Source: Gigaspora rosea (lineage: Eukaryota > Glomeromycota > Glomeromycetes > Diversisporales > Gigasporaceae). Taken from it: a DNA stretch of 64,000 bases. The position numbers and the translations under genes are program-made. The notes under the pieces were generated by a model, which was given only the letters and a program-made list of their open reading frames with translations, did no database searches and had not been told where the DNA came from. Shown in pieces: positions 45,654-57,829 of the stretch; within the stretch, counting starts at the first letter, position 1, and each line of letters starts with the position of its first letter. The stretch spans positions 22,785 through 86,784 of the forward strand of contig QKWP01000806.1 in the NCBI GenBank assembly GCA_003550325.1, read 5' to 3'.

Positions 45654-47320
45654 ATGTCTATTTTTTTATTAAATAAAAATATTTTTGAAGAAATCATAGA
45701 AAATATACAATTACAAACAGATCTTTCGAATTTGCAATCTCAATTTTTAGTTCAAGAAAATGAAAAATGATAATTTACCTTTGTTTGAAATATCTGAAAT
45801 TTTTGAAAATACTGAAAATAATTTTTTATAAAATAAAATATGGACTAAAAAGAATATTCAAAGTTTAAAGCAATATATTATAAAACAATAGACATTTTAG
45901 AAAATCAAGATGATAATAACCAAAATTAGATAAAAAATAAATTTATTGCAAAGTAATAATTTTAAAAAATCTTTTGAAAAAGTTTGTTGTGAAAAATTGT
46001 TTACAAACACAAGTTGAATATTTTGTAGCTTTAACTAGATATTTAACTTTTAAAAACCTTTTTAAGTCTTTTCAAAATATGTATTTGTTAGGTATAATTG
46101 CTGCTACTAAACAATCTGAAATTGTTAAAAATTCAAAAAAATCTAAACTTACTACAGAATATACTTTTGAGAAAAAATCAATTTGTTCAAGTACTATTAA
46201 AATAATTTATAAACTAGGAGATACATATTGGAAAAATCTAAGAGATTATTTTACAGAACATGATATTTAATTTATGAATTAATTCAAATACTAGAAAGTT
46301 AGCAATTGAGCAATTGAGCAATATCTTTTAAAACAGTAATAAAATTTATTTATTTTGTAGGAAATTTTGCAAAATAAAATGGTTTACCATCTTCAGGTAA
46401 TTTTTAAATTAATTAATTACTGATCCGGATAAGATCAGCACTATTTTTATATTAGAATTTGGGGGAAATTACTATGTTTTTCATTATGTGCTGAAATCTG
46501 ACAACCGTAACTATGGAAGTGATTTTTTTATTAAGTTAACAGCACAAGTCAATTAATTGAAAGTAGTAGAACTCACTAAGACGCACCTAATGGTGGTTAG
46601 TTCATTCAAATTGGCCTAGTGTTTGCTGAGATATCGCTAAAAAATGATTGGCCAACTATATAAAATTTCTAGTTTGTTTACATAGAATTTTATATAGTCA
46701 GCCAATCGTTTTTTAGTGATATCTCAACATACATTAGGCCAATTTGAATGATCTAACTACCATTAGATGCGTCTCGGTGAGCTCTACAACTTTCAATTAA
46801 TTGACATGTGCTGTTAACTTAATAAAAATTACTTTCATAGTCACGGTTGTCAGATTTCAGCATATAATAAAAAGTTTATATTGTACTTATCCCCAAAATT
46901 TACTATTGTCCCAATATGGTAATAGTGCCAATCTTATCCAGATCATCAATTAAATAAATTTAAAATTTTATAAAATGGAGTTTTTAAAATATTACTATTG
47001 CAATTATATATTTACAAGCAGAAATTACTTATTTATCTTTATATATAAAATATTTAGAAGCAATTGGAACTATTAATCAATTTTAAGTTAGTTTAAGAAC
47101 ATTTATTAGAATTTGGAAAAAATTTTGCTACAAATTAAAAAATAAACTCTATATAGTAATTTATGTTTTAAATGTCAAAATATAAGATTTTAATACTAAT
47201 TATTGGATATTTGAAGAAAAAAAACTAAGGTTTTCAAATAGCATAAACATATTAAATAAGCAAATAAGGAACGAGAAAATTATAAGTAATTTTAAATTTA
47301 TAAAAAATAAATCTATTTAC
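45654..47320 (+). pseudogene. Decayed DUF7869-like gene
   Basis: The start MSIFLLNKNIFEEIIENIQL runs to a TGA at about 45768. A frame at 45974-46270 includes SICSSTIKIIYKLGDTYWKN then LRDYFTEHDI. 46340-46405 reads VIKFIYFVGNFAK*NGLPSS. After a fold-back insertion the sequence continues YLQAEITYLSLYIKYLEAIG then SLRTFIRIWKKFCYKL. These blocks, in this order, match the N-terminal half I recall for DUF7869-type proteins, whose C-terminal half is represented at 2-853. Multiple stops make it a pseudogene. Confidence 0.5.
46424..46952. mobile_element. Fold-back MITE FB2 with extended TIRs
   Basis: TGATCCGGATAAGATCAGCA at the left pairs with TGATCTGGATAAGATTGGCA (complement of the right). Inner arms CTGAAATCTGACAACCGT and ATTGAAAGT..GTAGARCTC pair almost perfectly to a centre near 46690. 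It splits the DUF7869-like pseudogene. Confidence 0.75.
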
Positions 47321-47329
47321 TTATTTTTA

Positions 47330-47699
47330 TTTATTAAATAATATTAATTTTTATAATTAAAATGTTATTAAACAATATATTAAAATATATTTATATCAAG
47401 ATATTCAAAAATTTAAAATTAAAAATCTATAGTCAGACCTCCCTATAGTTACACCCCATATAGTCCCGCCTCTATTTAAGCACTCAATTTTGTGCGACAG
47501 ACTTAAAACATAGTAAAAAACCTCATTATAGTCACAAATTGCTTATAATCGCTATTACTATAAAAATTTGATTTTTTAACAATTTTATTAATAAAAAACT
47601 ATCATTATAGTTACCAATTTTTAACTAAATACAGATTATAAAATTTGATTGGCCAATATTCATATTCATATATATTTAAAATTATCTATTAAAGCTTCT
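47330..47699. repeat. Possible pogo/Tc1-like MITE fragment
   Basis: TAGTCAGACCTCCCTATAGT recalls the CAGT..ACCTC(C)..ATA termini of pogo-type elements. Further TATAGTYAC units follow, but no second terminus was found. Confidence 0.35.
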
Positions 47700-47965
47700 T
47701 AAAGGTTTGATAGCAAATAACTTTTGTCCAATGACCTGATTTGGATGAAACAACTACCAAAATGTTCATCTTAATAAGACGATTATAATGAGTCCAAAAT
47801 GGTTATAATCGAATCACACACTCCTAAGATCAGTAAGAATTTGTATCACTTTATATATTTAAGAATTGATTAAATTTAAATATCAGAGTGAAAAATCTTT
47901 AATAATCTTAGCATTTGTAATTAAATTTTGATAATTTTGAACTCTTTAGAATGTCTTATTTTTTT
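47700..47965. repeat. FB1 fold-back, diverged copy
   Basis: ACTACCAAAATGTTCATCTT and its loose complement (TAATTTTGAACTCTTTAGAA) form two arms around an AT-rich centre. Confidence 0.5.
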
Positions 47966-48004
47966 TAAGTTAAAGTCCGCTACTTTGTGAGAAAATCTTT
48001 TTAT

Positions 48005-48245
48005 TCAAGTATGTGGACCCAGTGTTTAAAATTGGCATGCACACGATGCACATGTGCACATATATATTTTTATGCGCATAAAATTTTAACAAGTTAAGTG
48101 CACAAATATACATCTAAAATTTTATAAAAATAATACACAAAAAGTTATGTACAACAAAAAATTTTAAATTTTTATGCACAAAAAATTAAGTGCATGAGAG
48201 AACTTTAAATTTCAATATACAAAATATATTAATAATATATATTAA
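48005..48245. repeat. GTGCAC/ATGCGCA repeat block
   Basis: TGCACACGATGCACATGTGC and AAGTGCACAAATATAC-type units recur. A fragment with GTGCACCAAGATCGATTT ends at about 52910. These could be two ends of one element around the LINE relic, but no duplication supports it. 48246-48480 holds no gene. Confidence 0.35.
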
Positions 48246-48489
48246 CAATTTTAGTTATATAATGATAATAATTTGTAATTTGCAAATCTATACTTTTCTA
48301 ATTTAAGTAAAAATAATAAATTTACATTTAAAGATTTCAGAAACTAATTTGTGTTAATGTAAAACAGGCACCCAATGTGACATTATAATTTCTATTTTCT
48401 AATAATGCTATAATTAACTATTTCAAATTAATTTACTAGCTAGGGAAACCTTGGTATATGACCTGACATTATTGTATACAGTTTGTTAG

Positions 48490-51400
48490 AGAAAAACCTT
48501 GTAGAACCCATTTTTCTATAAAGGGAGAAAAGTCTATATATGTTATATTTGGTGTGGCTGTAGTTGTTGTATAGGATATATTTGGAAAAAAATATTTCTT
48601 TCTTTTCATTTTAAAAGTAATGTTAAGAGCTTGTTTTCATTGGTGTTAAAAGATATTTCGTAAGGACCAAACAGTATTTTGAAACCAATCTAAAAGATTA
48701 TTAGATAGGGAAATAAGAAATAATTTAGTTTGTTTAGTAGTAATTAATTTAATATTTTCAAAAACATTAGAAGAGTAAATTCCAATAATTAGTATAGGAG
48801 AAGATTATATTGTGGAGTATGTGTATGAAGTGTTAAGTGAAAAAGAGTACTAAGAATTGTTAATGGAGATATAGTAGTAATTTTAAGAGAAGCAAGTGTA
48901 TCTGTAATTATACTAATAACAGATTGTTGAATATTATTGTTATTGTTTAAACAAAGAAGTAAGTATAAAGTATCTTCAGTATCTGAACAATGGCAGCATT
49001 TTGATGTAGGATATAAATAAGGGTACTGAATATAAAGATTTTCCATAGTTGGAAGATTACTAGTGAAGATTTTAATTCTAAAAGAATATTTAAAATAATT
49101 GTGTTCAAGTGTATTTAGTATGTCAAAACATAGTGTCCAATTAATTTTAGGTATATTTTTAAATATTTTGAGTGTAGACCAGGAATATAGTTCTTGTGTA
49201 GTATATATATTTTTTGATGAAGGTTCGTATTTTGGAAGGAATAAGAAGACTATGCTATTGAAAATAAATTGGTAGATTTAGAACATTATGAATAATTTTA
49301 AGTATTGGTTTATTAGTTTCACATTTTGCAAGTAAGTTTGCTTGATTGTAGAATAAGTTAAGATTTGATTTGACTTTGTGTAAAGTGAATGAGATGTTTT
49401 TGATAGATTTAATTTGATTAATAATGGATATAATGTCCCAATTTTTGTTTTGTATAGGTTTGGAAAAGTGTATTTGTTTTAAATTTTTGATTGCAGTATT
49501 GTTAGCTAAATAGATATTTAAATGGTTATTATTAGGAGTTGCAAGAAGAAGTGAAATAATTGCTTCAAGTTCAGTTCATATTGTATTAGAGTATGAATTA
49601 GTTGCTGCATTAAATTTAATAGAAGTGTTATTTTCACAGATCCAGCCAATTCCAGATTTGATGTTTGATAATTGTGTGTTTTGTATTAAGGCATTAGTGT
49701 AAAAGTGAAGTGACTGTGAACTGAGATTTTGAATAAGTGGTAGAAGGCTAGTAAGTTGATGTTGATAGGTGGTATATTATGTATAAGTTGTATTTCTTGT
49801 ATAGGAATATAAATTTGTGGTATAAATTGAGAGAAAGTTGTGGTATTGGTAAGGTTGAATATATGGATTAGAGCAAGAATTTCTTTGTAATCAATTTGAA
49901 TATATATTGGATTATTAGATATACTAATTTGGTTATAGGGCAGATTAAATGATGAGGAGATATTTGAAGAAAGAAAGGTATTGGGTAGTAGTTGTGTAAA
50001 GCCTGAGTCTGAAGATTTTATATTATATATTGCAGTTTTTGATAGAGAGGTTTGATGTGATAAAAAAATAATATTGTTAGAGTTATAGTGTATTTGTGTA
50101 AGAGAAAAGGGATTAGAAGATAATAAAGGAGAGAGAAGATATGTTGTATTAATAAAGGAGTTAATTGAGGGTAAGTGGAGATAAGGCCAAGTAGTTATGA
50201 TTGTTTTCTCTTGTATAAACTTAAGAATATTAGAAAACCATAAAGGTTGCCGGCCCTTAGTGCTTTGTTAGTACATAAGTAAATATTATTCCATGGAAGA
50301 ATATATTTATTGTTTGCAGTAGTAATTTGTTCAATAAATAATAACTGATTATTTTTCAAACTATTGATTATGGAAGTTTGTGGTTTTGAAGGGAGTATAT
50401 TATAGATTAGATATAGATTAGAAAAGAAATCTGGAAGGTGAGAATTAAGTGAAGGATTTGATAATGTAATATTGTTTTTGGCTAATTGTGAGAGTTGGAA
50501 GATAAGTGTAAAGTTTTTAGTTTTATGAATATGGGAGATAAGTAAGTTTTGGGTGAGATTGGAAGACCATACTTTGGCTAGCCATGATTTAATAAGTGTA
50601 AGACCAATATTTTTAAGGATTGGACTAGAGTTAAAGATACGTTTAATATTAGCAGCACTTGTTTTTTGAATCAAATTGCTAAGGTTGGTGAATTAAATGT
50701 TATAGGATTAGTAAGAACTATATTGTTAGTGTTTTTGGCGATAGAAAGCATTTTCTTGGTTTGAATAGTAAAAAGGCAGGATAGTTTGGTTTGAAGATTA
50801 TTGTGAATTATGCATATTTGTAAAAGGTATTCAATAGAGGGTTGGAGTATGAGGTTAAAAAGAGACGAAATTTGTAAAGGTGTAAGTTTTTTGTATTTTA
50901 TTAGACAAATAAAGTTTTCAATTTTGTTAATAATAGTATTAAATATTGGTTTGGTTGAACCATTTCTATCAAGATAGATACCTAAATATCTAATGACATC
51001 ATTAGGTTTTCTGGGTAGAATAGGTTGGTTATTAAATAAAAGAGGAGTTGTTTGGGATCTATAGGATTTAGGTCGAATATGAAGTAGATCAGATTTTGAA
51101 AAGTTAACTTCTATATTATTAATTTTGTAGAGTTCAGATGTGTCATTAAAAATATTTTGCATAGTATAGGACTTTCACAAAGCCATGTTGTATCATCCAT
51201 ATAGGCTAATGGTGGAATTGAAATACTACTAGTAGTAGTATTAGTAATTATATCAAGAGGGATTGTGAGTCAATTTTGAGTAAATAGTTTTGGTATTTTT
51301 GATGGATAAAGGTAAGGATTGGGTCGTAGTAAATTTTTCAAAGTAAAGGAGAATAGGTTTCACCTTGTTCTATTCCAGACTGAATGTTAATAGGGGAAGT

Positions 51401-52640
51401 AAGACTATGAGTAGTAATGATTCTTGCTTGTCTTGATGAGTGTAGTTCAGTGATCAGATTGATGCCTGAACTAGAAATCCAATTCTTTTGCAAGTATCTT
51501 GTAGTTGTGAGATGTTGATTTTGTCAAAAGCTTTTGACATATCTTGAAAAAGAATCCAGGCTTCTTTGTTGTGTATTTTATAGTGTTCAATAGTATTATG
51601 AAGAATCTGTATAGGAATATGAGTTGAGGAGTTTTTAGAAGCAGCGAAATTTAGGTTAGATAAAAGATAATTATTAGAAATAATTTGATCTAGACATTTA
51701 GTAAAGATTTTAGTAAAGGTTTTTTTAAAAGATTCAATAATAGAAATTGGGTGAACTTTATTGAGAGTAAAGTTCCAATTAGATTTTTTCGGAATAAGAA
51801 AAATATTTGAATATTTTCAGTCTGTAGGAACTTTTTGAAGTTGAAAGCATTTGTTAAAGAATTTTTTAAAGAATGTTTGTGCTTTGTGACTGGCATATTT
51901 GATATATTCATAGCAGATTTCAGAGGGACCTGCTGCTTTTTGGTTTGGAAGATTTGTTAAGATATCTTGCTATTCTTGGTTTGTGATTTTCTGAAATAAG
52001 TTATTGTAGTAGTTTTCATGTTCAGAATGTGGTTCATAAAGATAGTAAAATTCAGAGAAGAGTAAAATTGGTTGGAGAGGTTTTTCTTTAAAGTATTCAG
52101 TGAAGTAGTTATGAATTGCATTAAGAATTTCGTTATGTTCTGTAAGGAGTGAGTTTTCAAGAGATAGTCTATTAATATGTAAATTATTGTATTTTTCAAG
52201 GATTTTTTTGTAGAAAAGTTTTGGAATTTCTAGAAAGAATTTGTTACGGTTTTCAATTTTTTGTTGAATCTCTTTGTAGATAGTTTGTTGTTGTTAAATA
52301 TTAAGGGCAGTTTTAATTTGTTGGAATTCTTCTTTAATTTGTAATAAAGTAGGTGTTGATAATTGAAATAGACAGTCAGAGTATTGTGAAATATATTTTT
52401 TACAGAGTGAAAGAAAGTTAGGAGAGGAAAAGTGATTTTTGAGATATTGTATCTCTTTAAATCTATAGAAAAGAGGAGTTTGTTTTGATGTTGAGGTTTT
52501 TTTGATTTCCTTAATAGTATTAAATTTTGTGAAAAGGAATATGTTTGGTGGTAGCTTTAATAAGAGTTTTTTGAAGTTTATTCCAAAATTGTTAAGTTGG
52601 TTTTGGTTAGCGATTTGATCTATTTAATAAAGAAGTGTTT
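48490..52640 (-). pseudogene. 5'-truncated LINE, second subfamily (copy C)
   Basis: From 52640: RT N-terminal region, then NLPNQKAAGPSEICYEYIKY, KEAWILFQDMSKAFDKINIS (motif A), SGIEQGETYSPLL (motif B) and LAYMDDTTWLCES (YMDD at 51192-51203). IRYLGIYLDRNG and a long thumb (50195-51162) follow. RNase H near 49500-49720 has FYTNALIQN and IYLANNTAIKNL, so both expected aspartates are Asn. A CCHCSDTEDTLYLLLC segment lies at 48960-49010. Endonuclease and ORF1 are absent. Codon use is extremely A/T-biased. Confidence 0.8.
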
Positions 52641-53110
52641 AATATGAAATCTGAGTGAGAATAATAAATATAAATGTACAGGTACATACATACCAATGAG
52701 AAATTGGCAAAAAATTTAAGTATGTGAATTAAAATACTTACTGTTTATGTGAATAATACACACCAAAAGGAAATCCAATTTTTTGTAAATAAACTAAGTG
52801 CGTGAGATATAAATTTAGAGTTAGAGCCTTAATGTTAGAGGTTATTTAGGTTAAATTAATACCTCTATATGTAAAATTTCATTTCCGCATTAATTAGTGC
52901 ACCAAGATCGATTTAAATATTGGCTTTTGCCTATTCTTCTTTACGCATATTTGGATTTTCTCCAGGGGTTTGTATTACTTGTGCAAATAAGTGGATGCAC
53001 TTGAATATATCTTAAAATTACATGATCCTGCTAATATGATTTTGCCAGGTTGGCATTTGCTTATAATAAATTACGATGCATATGTTATATACGTATATAC
53101 GTACATACAG
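52641..53110. other. AT-rich sequence, no gene
   Basis: Contains a palindromic ATATACGTATATACGTACAT near 53085. Nothing coding. Confidence 0.4.
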
Positions 53111-53407
53111 GCGCGAGAAATCTAAAAACTACAAATGCACTATATAGAGACAAAATATCAACAATGAAATTAAATGCATACTTAGATTTATTGAAGTTGA
53201 TAATTTAATTTTAATGCGTAACTTGTTTATAGGTTACAGATTATGGCAAGCAGATAATCAAGTAATACATTAAAGTATTAGTTTCTTAAATTATCGACTT
53301 CAATAAAAAATATTTATATATCTGATATGTACGCATTTTATTGTTGTTAATAATTTAGGAATTCAATGCCTTTGTAAGGTATAATTATAGTTTTTAAATT
53401 TCCTGCA
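53111..53407. mobile_element. Fold-back MITE with GCGCGAGAAATCTAAAAACT end
   Basis: The left GCGCGAGAAATCTAAAAACT pairs with GGTGCAGGAAATTTAAAAAC (complement of the right). AAATGCATACTTAGATTTAT and inner AAGTTGATAATTTAA arms also pair. Confidence 0.6.
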
Positions 53408-53659
53408 CCATATTTTGTTATGGTTTTCTAAAATGATATACCAGGAATGGAATTCGAATATTTGTCCAAATTAGGCACAGTAATGTTTATTTTATATGTT
53501 TGTGTAAATACAAAAACGCTAAATACCTCAAATAAAGAATTTTTAATAATACTAAGTAATTAAATTGTTATTCAAGTTATGAATATTTACTCTTCATTCT
53601 AATTTCATTTACTTTATAGCACTCAGGTACCAAAATATTACACAATCATATTTTTGTTA

Positions 53660-53803
53660 TACAACTTGGCAACTAACCAACTAACCAACTAATCAACTAA
53701 CCAACTAATCGACTAAATTGATCACGTGACTACGTAACTGATTAGTTGCAACTATAGTTGGCAACTAACCAATTGATAAAATTTTAATCAACTTGGAACA
53801 CTA
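53660..53803. repeat. AACTAACC/TAGTTGGC repeat block
   Basis: CAACTAACCAACTAATCAAC and the inverted TTGGCAACTAACCAATTG flank a CACGTGACTACG centre. The right end TAGTGTTCCAAGTTGATT (complement) looks like a hAT terminus abutting the LINE B coding sequence. The left end is not found. Confidence 0.45.
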
Positions 53804-53829
53804 CCATTAAGGCACTTCACTCTAAAAAT

Positions 53830-54325
53830 CTATTCCTTATTTTTCTTATCCATACATTAGCTTTATTTATATCTTTCTAAAAATTGTCATGTTTCTTTCC
53901 AATCTATATTACCCTCCTCTTTTTCAAAGCTCCTTTCTTCAAACCTCTTGAGTCCTACCCATACTGCATCCTGTATTGCTAATGCTATTTGACTCATAAA
54001 CTTCCTAATTGGGCTATCAATTATAAAGTTCTTCCAATATGGAACTACCTCTGAATCTTGGTCCATGGCCACTTGATACTTATAGCACTGCTGCTTCTGG
54101 TCCCATTTTTTGCAAGTTTGTCTGCTTCCTCATTTTCTACAATACCACTGTGCGCTTAACTTTGTATACTTCTACCATCAGCTTCTTGATTCTTTGTATT
54201 CAAGAGATCTGCCACAGCAGACTTGCATTCTGCATCTTAAGACAACTTTTTAACTTTTTAATTTTTCTGTCTTCTTGATTGCCTGTATTGCTACAAGACT
54301 GTCGATATATTTGCACCTTTGCTTC
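53830..54325 (-). pseudogene. LINE copy B RNase H, distal part
   Basis: Contains VAIQAIKKTEK after a damaged Asp motif, then YKVKAHSGIVENEEADKLAK with the final Asp. VVPYWKNFIIDSPIRKFMSQ and WVGLKRFEERSFEKEEGN follow. The proximal part lies at 55269-55480 beyond the inserted hAT-like element. Confidence 0.7.
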
Positions 54326-54333
54326 CTCTGGGG

Positions 54334-55268
54334 TAAGAATAGGAATTGGTTAAAAATTTTTAGTCGATTAGTCAGTCGACTAAAACTGTTAGTCGTCAAC
54401 TGACTAAAAATTAACTAATTGATTAATCGACTAATCGATTAGTTGACTAATCGATTAGTCGACTAATCAACTAATCGATTAGTTGACCAATCAACTAGTC
54501 AAAATAATCAACTAGTTGATTAGTCGACTAATTGACTAGTTGATTAGTCGATTAGTTAACTAATTGACTAATTGACTAGTCAATTAGTTGATTAGTCGAT
54601 TAATCGATTAATTGATTAATTGGCTAGTCAATAAATATACGAAAATATGAAATAGATGATTAATCTTATCGACTAATTGACTAATCAACTAATTGATTAA
54701 TCAACTAATCGATTAGTCAACTAATCGACTAGTGATTAGTCAACTAGGACCCCGAAATATACATAAATAGGTCAGGTATGAGTTTGCTTATTTTTGAGAT
54801 TTTTTATGCAGATTATTTCTATTTATAGTAATTTTTTTGCTTATTTTTGAAGTTTTTTTGCAGATCTTTCCTTTTTTAGTAACTCTATAATTAATCTGAC
54901 CTATCTATGTATATTTCGGGGTCCTAGTCAACTAATAAATTAGTCGACTAATCGATTAGTTAACTAATTGATTAATCAACTAATCGATTAGTCAACTAGT
55001 CGATTAGTCGACTAATCAATTAGTCAACTAATTGATTAGTCAACTAATCGACTAATCAACTAATCGACTAATCAACTAATCGACTAATTGACTAATCAAC
55101 TAATTGACTAATCAACTAATCAACTTATCGACTAATCAACTAGTCAACTAATCAGCTAATCGACTAATCAACTATTCAACTAATCAATCAACTGACTATA
55201 AAAAATTTAGTCGATTAGTCGACTAATTGTCAACTAATCGACTAATGACTATATGATTTCTATCCTTA
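54334..55268. mobile_element. hAT-like satellite-filled element, TAGTCGACTAATCG interior
   Basis: Termini TAAGAATAGGAATTGG and (complement) TAAGGATAGAAATCAT are flanked by CTCTGGGG / TTCTGGGG (7 of 8), within the LINE B RNase H coding sequence (the APE codons). The whole interior is ACTAATCGACTAATCAACTA-type palindromic repeats, except for a younger AGGACCCC MITE. Confidence 0.85.
54746..54925. mobile_element. AGGACCCC-family MITE, copy 3
   Basis: TIR AGGACCCCGAAATATACATA at both ends with an AGTCAACT duplication (54738-54745, 54926-54933). It lies in repetitive sequence, so part of the duplication match could be chance. Nearly identical to 4258-4435. Confidence 0.85.
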
Positions 55269-55500
55269 TTCTGGGGCTACCAATAGTAATGTCCATATTG
55301 CTCCTAACTCCGCACGAGTTAATGATGGCCATTCTTCCAATCTACAACAGAATGTTTTTTTACTCTGTCTAACATGATCAGCTGCTTCATTAATTGCCAC
55401 CAATTCTATACCCATTTGAGTTTCTTCTTCCTTTGAGTTAATTAAAGACCCATCTATAAAAGTCTTTATCGTCTTCTATAGGCTTATCCTCTCTGCCACC
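55269..55500 (-). pseudogene. LINE copy B RNase H, proximal part
   Basis: TFIDGSLINSKEEETQMGIE carries the first Asp, and RLEEWPSLTRAELGAIWTLL the Glu (AEL). The frame then reaches VAPE at the insertion point. Upstream frame 55476-55793 is the linker. Confidence 0.75.
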
Positions 55501-57800
55501 TTTTCTAGTTCTCTTATTGCCTCTTGTTCTGTAATACTAGCTTTTATGTACTCCTTATTAATAGTGCTTATAGGTATCTTCACCAAACTCTGTTCTTCTA
55601 TCTCCGTGATCTTAGGGTATTTTTCTACTATGTTCTCCCAAGGAATACTTAGCTTTTTACATTTTTTGTTGGAAACTTCCATCTCCCCCAACCACTTTTT
55701 GGTTAGTACCCTCTTTTTATCCCAGACCTTTATACTTGCTTGGCATACGGGACCTGGTTCTGCTTCTTCATTTTTTAGTTCGCAACCCCACACTGCTTGA
55801 TTATAGCAAGGCCTTGCTTATTTACAGAGTCCTTTCTCCAATGTTCTATAAGGAACTCCTGTGGGGTCTTTTTACTCATAATTCTTCCTAGCTCTATTTT
55901 ATTACTTCTTCTTCTGAAGACTAGCCATTCTTGTTTTTGCTTGTCTTCACTAATTGCTTCCAAATTGGTTTTTACATGCAAGAAGTTTTTTTTTTCTTGT
56001 GAAGCTCTTAGTTTCCTGCTATACAAGTCTTCTAGTATGCTTACTACAACATTTGTATACCATTTGTGCACTCTTCCTTTTTGGCGGCACGCCTCTTATT
56101 TGTCTAATCTGCTTCCATATAAGCATTCTTTTACTCTTTGTATCCAAAACTTGCTCTAGTAGAAAGATATTTAACCTTTTTTCTTTAAGAAAAATCTGCA
56201 GGTTTTTTTCTTTATTTAGACTTACAATCTTCATCCCTGTTCCTTCTATTTTACATTTCACTTCTAGCTCTTCTGATTTGAAACTAATATTTAGTTTTTT
56301 GCTTCAAGCACAACTTTGCAAGCTAGATTATTTTTAACTTTGCATTTCTCTATTCTTTCTTTTTCCAAACCTAGTATGCATGTTGTGCTTTTGCAATTCA
56401 ACTGTACCTGTTTTAGTCTTAGCTATACTGCTTGTCTCACATTACTTTTGTTATTCAATCTGGATGTTATTTTTGTGAAGTGATAAGCAAGTTGATTTTG
56501 CCAAATCGACTTAACTCCAACAATGTTTGTGTGTATTAATGCTGAATTTGGAGTTGTCTTTATCATTGCTGCTTTATTTTTGATTAGCATTAGAAGAGGA
56601 CTCTGTAGCTTTTTGCAGTTTTCTCGAGACAAAATATAGTGCTGCAATCTGTATTCCAGGTGTGGAATCAGTACTACATTGTTTAAATATGCCATGTTGC
56701 TAAAGAGGCCTTTTTTCTTTTAATTTTTTAACGATTGTCAGAACTTCCTCTTTTGCTATTCGATCTGCATGTCTAATTTCTAATTTTTTGGACAACTATA
56801 CACTCAAAAATTTTGTTAGATCTTTCTGCTTTTTACCTTTGGCCCAAATTTTATGCCTTCTTGTATTATAGTCTTGTTATGCGTATTCAGGACTAGTAGC
56901 TCTAACTTTTATTGATTTATATATCGTTTACTTTGTAAAAGTCTTCTTCTACTTCAAGTATTCATTCTAACTCAGACTTGTCTCTTGCCAAATACGTAGC
57001 ATATGCTAAGACTGGCACTTGCTGCTCTTGTACTTCTATTTCACCTCTTTGCAAATTAAGTGACCAATTCAATTACATTTTGTAATCTCTATCCCTTTCT
57101 TCTTAAATTTCTACTAGAAGCAGATCATAGAATATTTTCCAGACCAGGGCTGATATGATCTCTCCCTGGTCTATTCTATCTCTGCAATAAATTTTTTTGT
57201 ATTTCTACCCCTGTTATAATCTCAATTTCTCTATTTTTGTATAAATTGATTTATGAAATCTACCGCTTTTGCTAGAAGTTTTATATACTCTAATGCTAGC
57301 TGTAGCATTTCGATATTTACTGAATCAAAAGCTTTTTTTATATTTTTGAAACAAGATTCAAATTTCTATTTTATTTTCTCTTGCATTTTCCAGTATAAGT
57401 TTAGCAGATGTATCAGTGTCACTGTGCTTTCTTCTTGCAATCCTGCAAAATTTTTTTGCTTTAAAATGTCTTTTTTTTAAGGATTGCTCTTAGTTTGTTA
57501 TTCAATACCCTAACTACTGACTTTCTAAAGGTTTCTAATAAGAGGATGGGTCTAACATTGTTCAACTTATAACCCCACTCTTTCTTCTTGGGTATGGGCA
57601 TAGCATGCCAATCTTCCATTTTTTTGGCATACTTTCCTCTTTTAGGCATCTACTTGCCATATACTAGAAAATTTTTTTTGTATAGCCTGCAGCTTTCTTT
57701 AGCATTGAGTAAATGATACCTGATATCACTGGTGCTGATTTGGATTTGGTTTGTTCTAGTACTTCTTCCCATTTGTCTGATGACACCTTTCTAATAAGTG
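55501..57800 (-). pseudogene. LINE copy B reverse transcriptase
   Basis: From 57800: LEQTKSKSAPVISGIIYSML, KKEWGYKLNNVRPILLLETF, FKNIKKAFDSVNIEMLQLAL-like motif A with broken frame, then AYATYLA at 56992-57003 where copy A has AYADDTTYVA. The nine bases encoding Asp-Asp-Thr are deleted in frame. The thumb frame 56423-56695 (LEYRLQHYILSRENCKKLQS) matches copy A 39892-40560. Confidence 0.8.
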
Positions 57801-57829
57801 TTCATACCATATTGGCTTTACCTTTTTTA

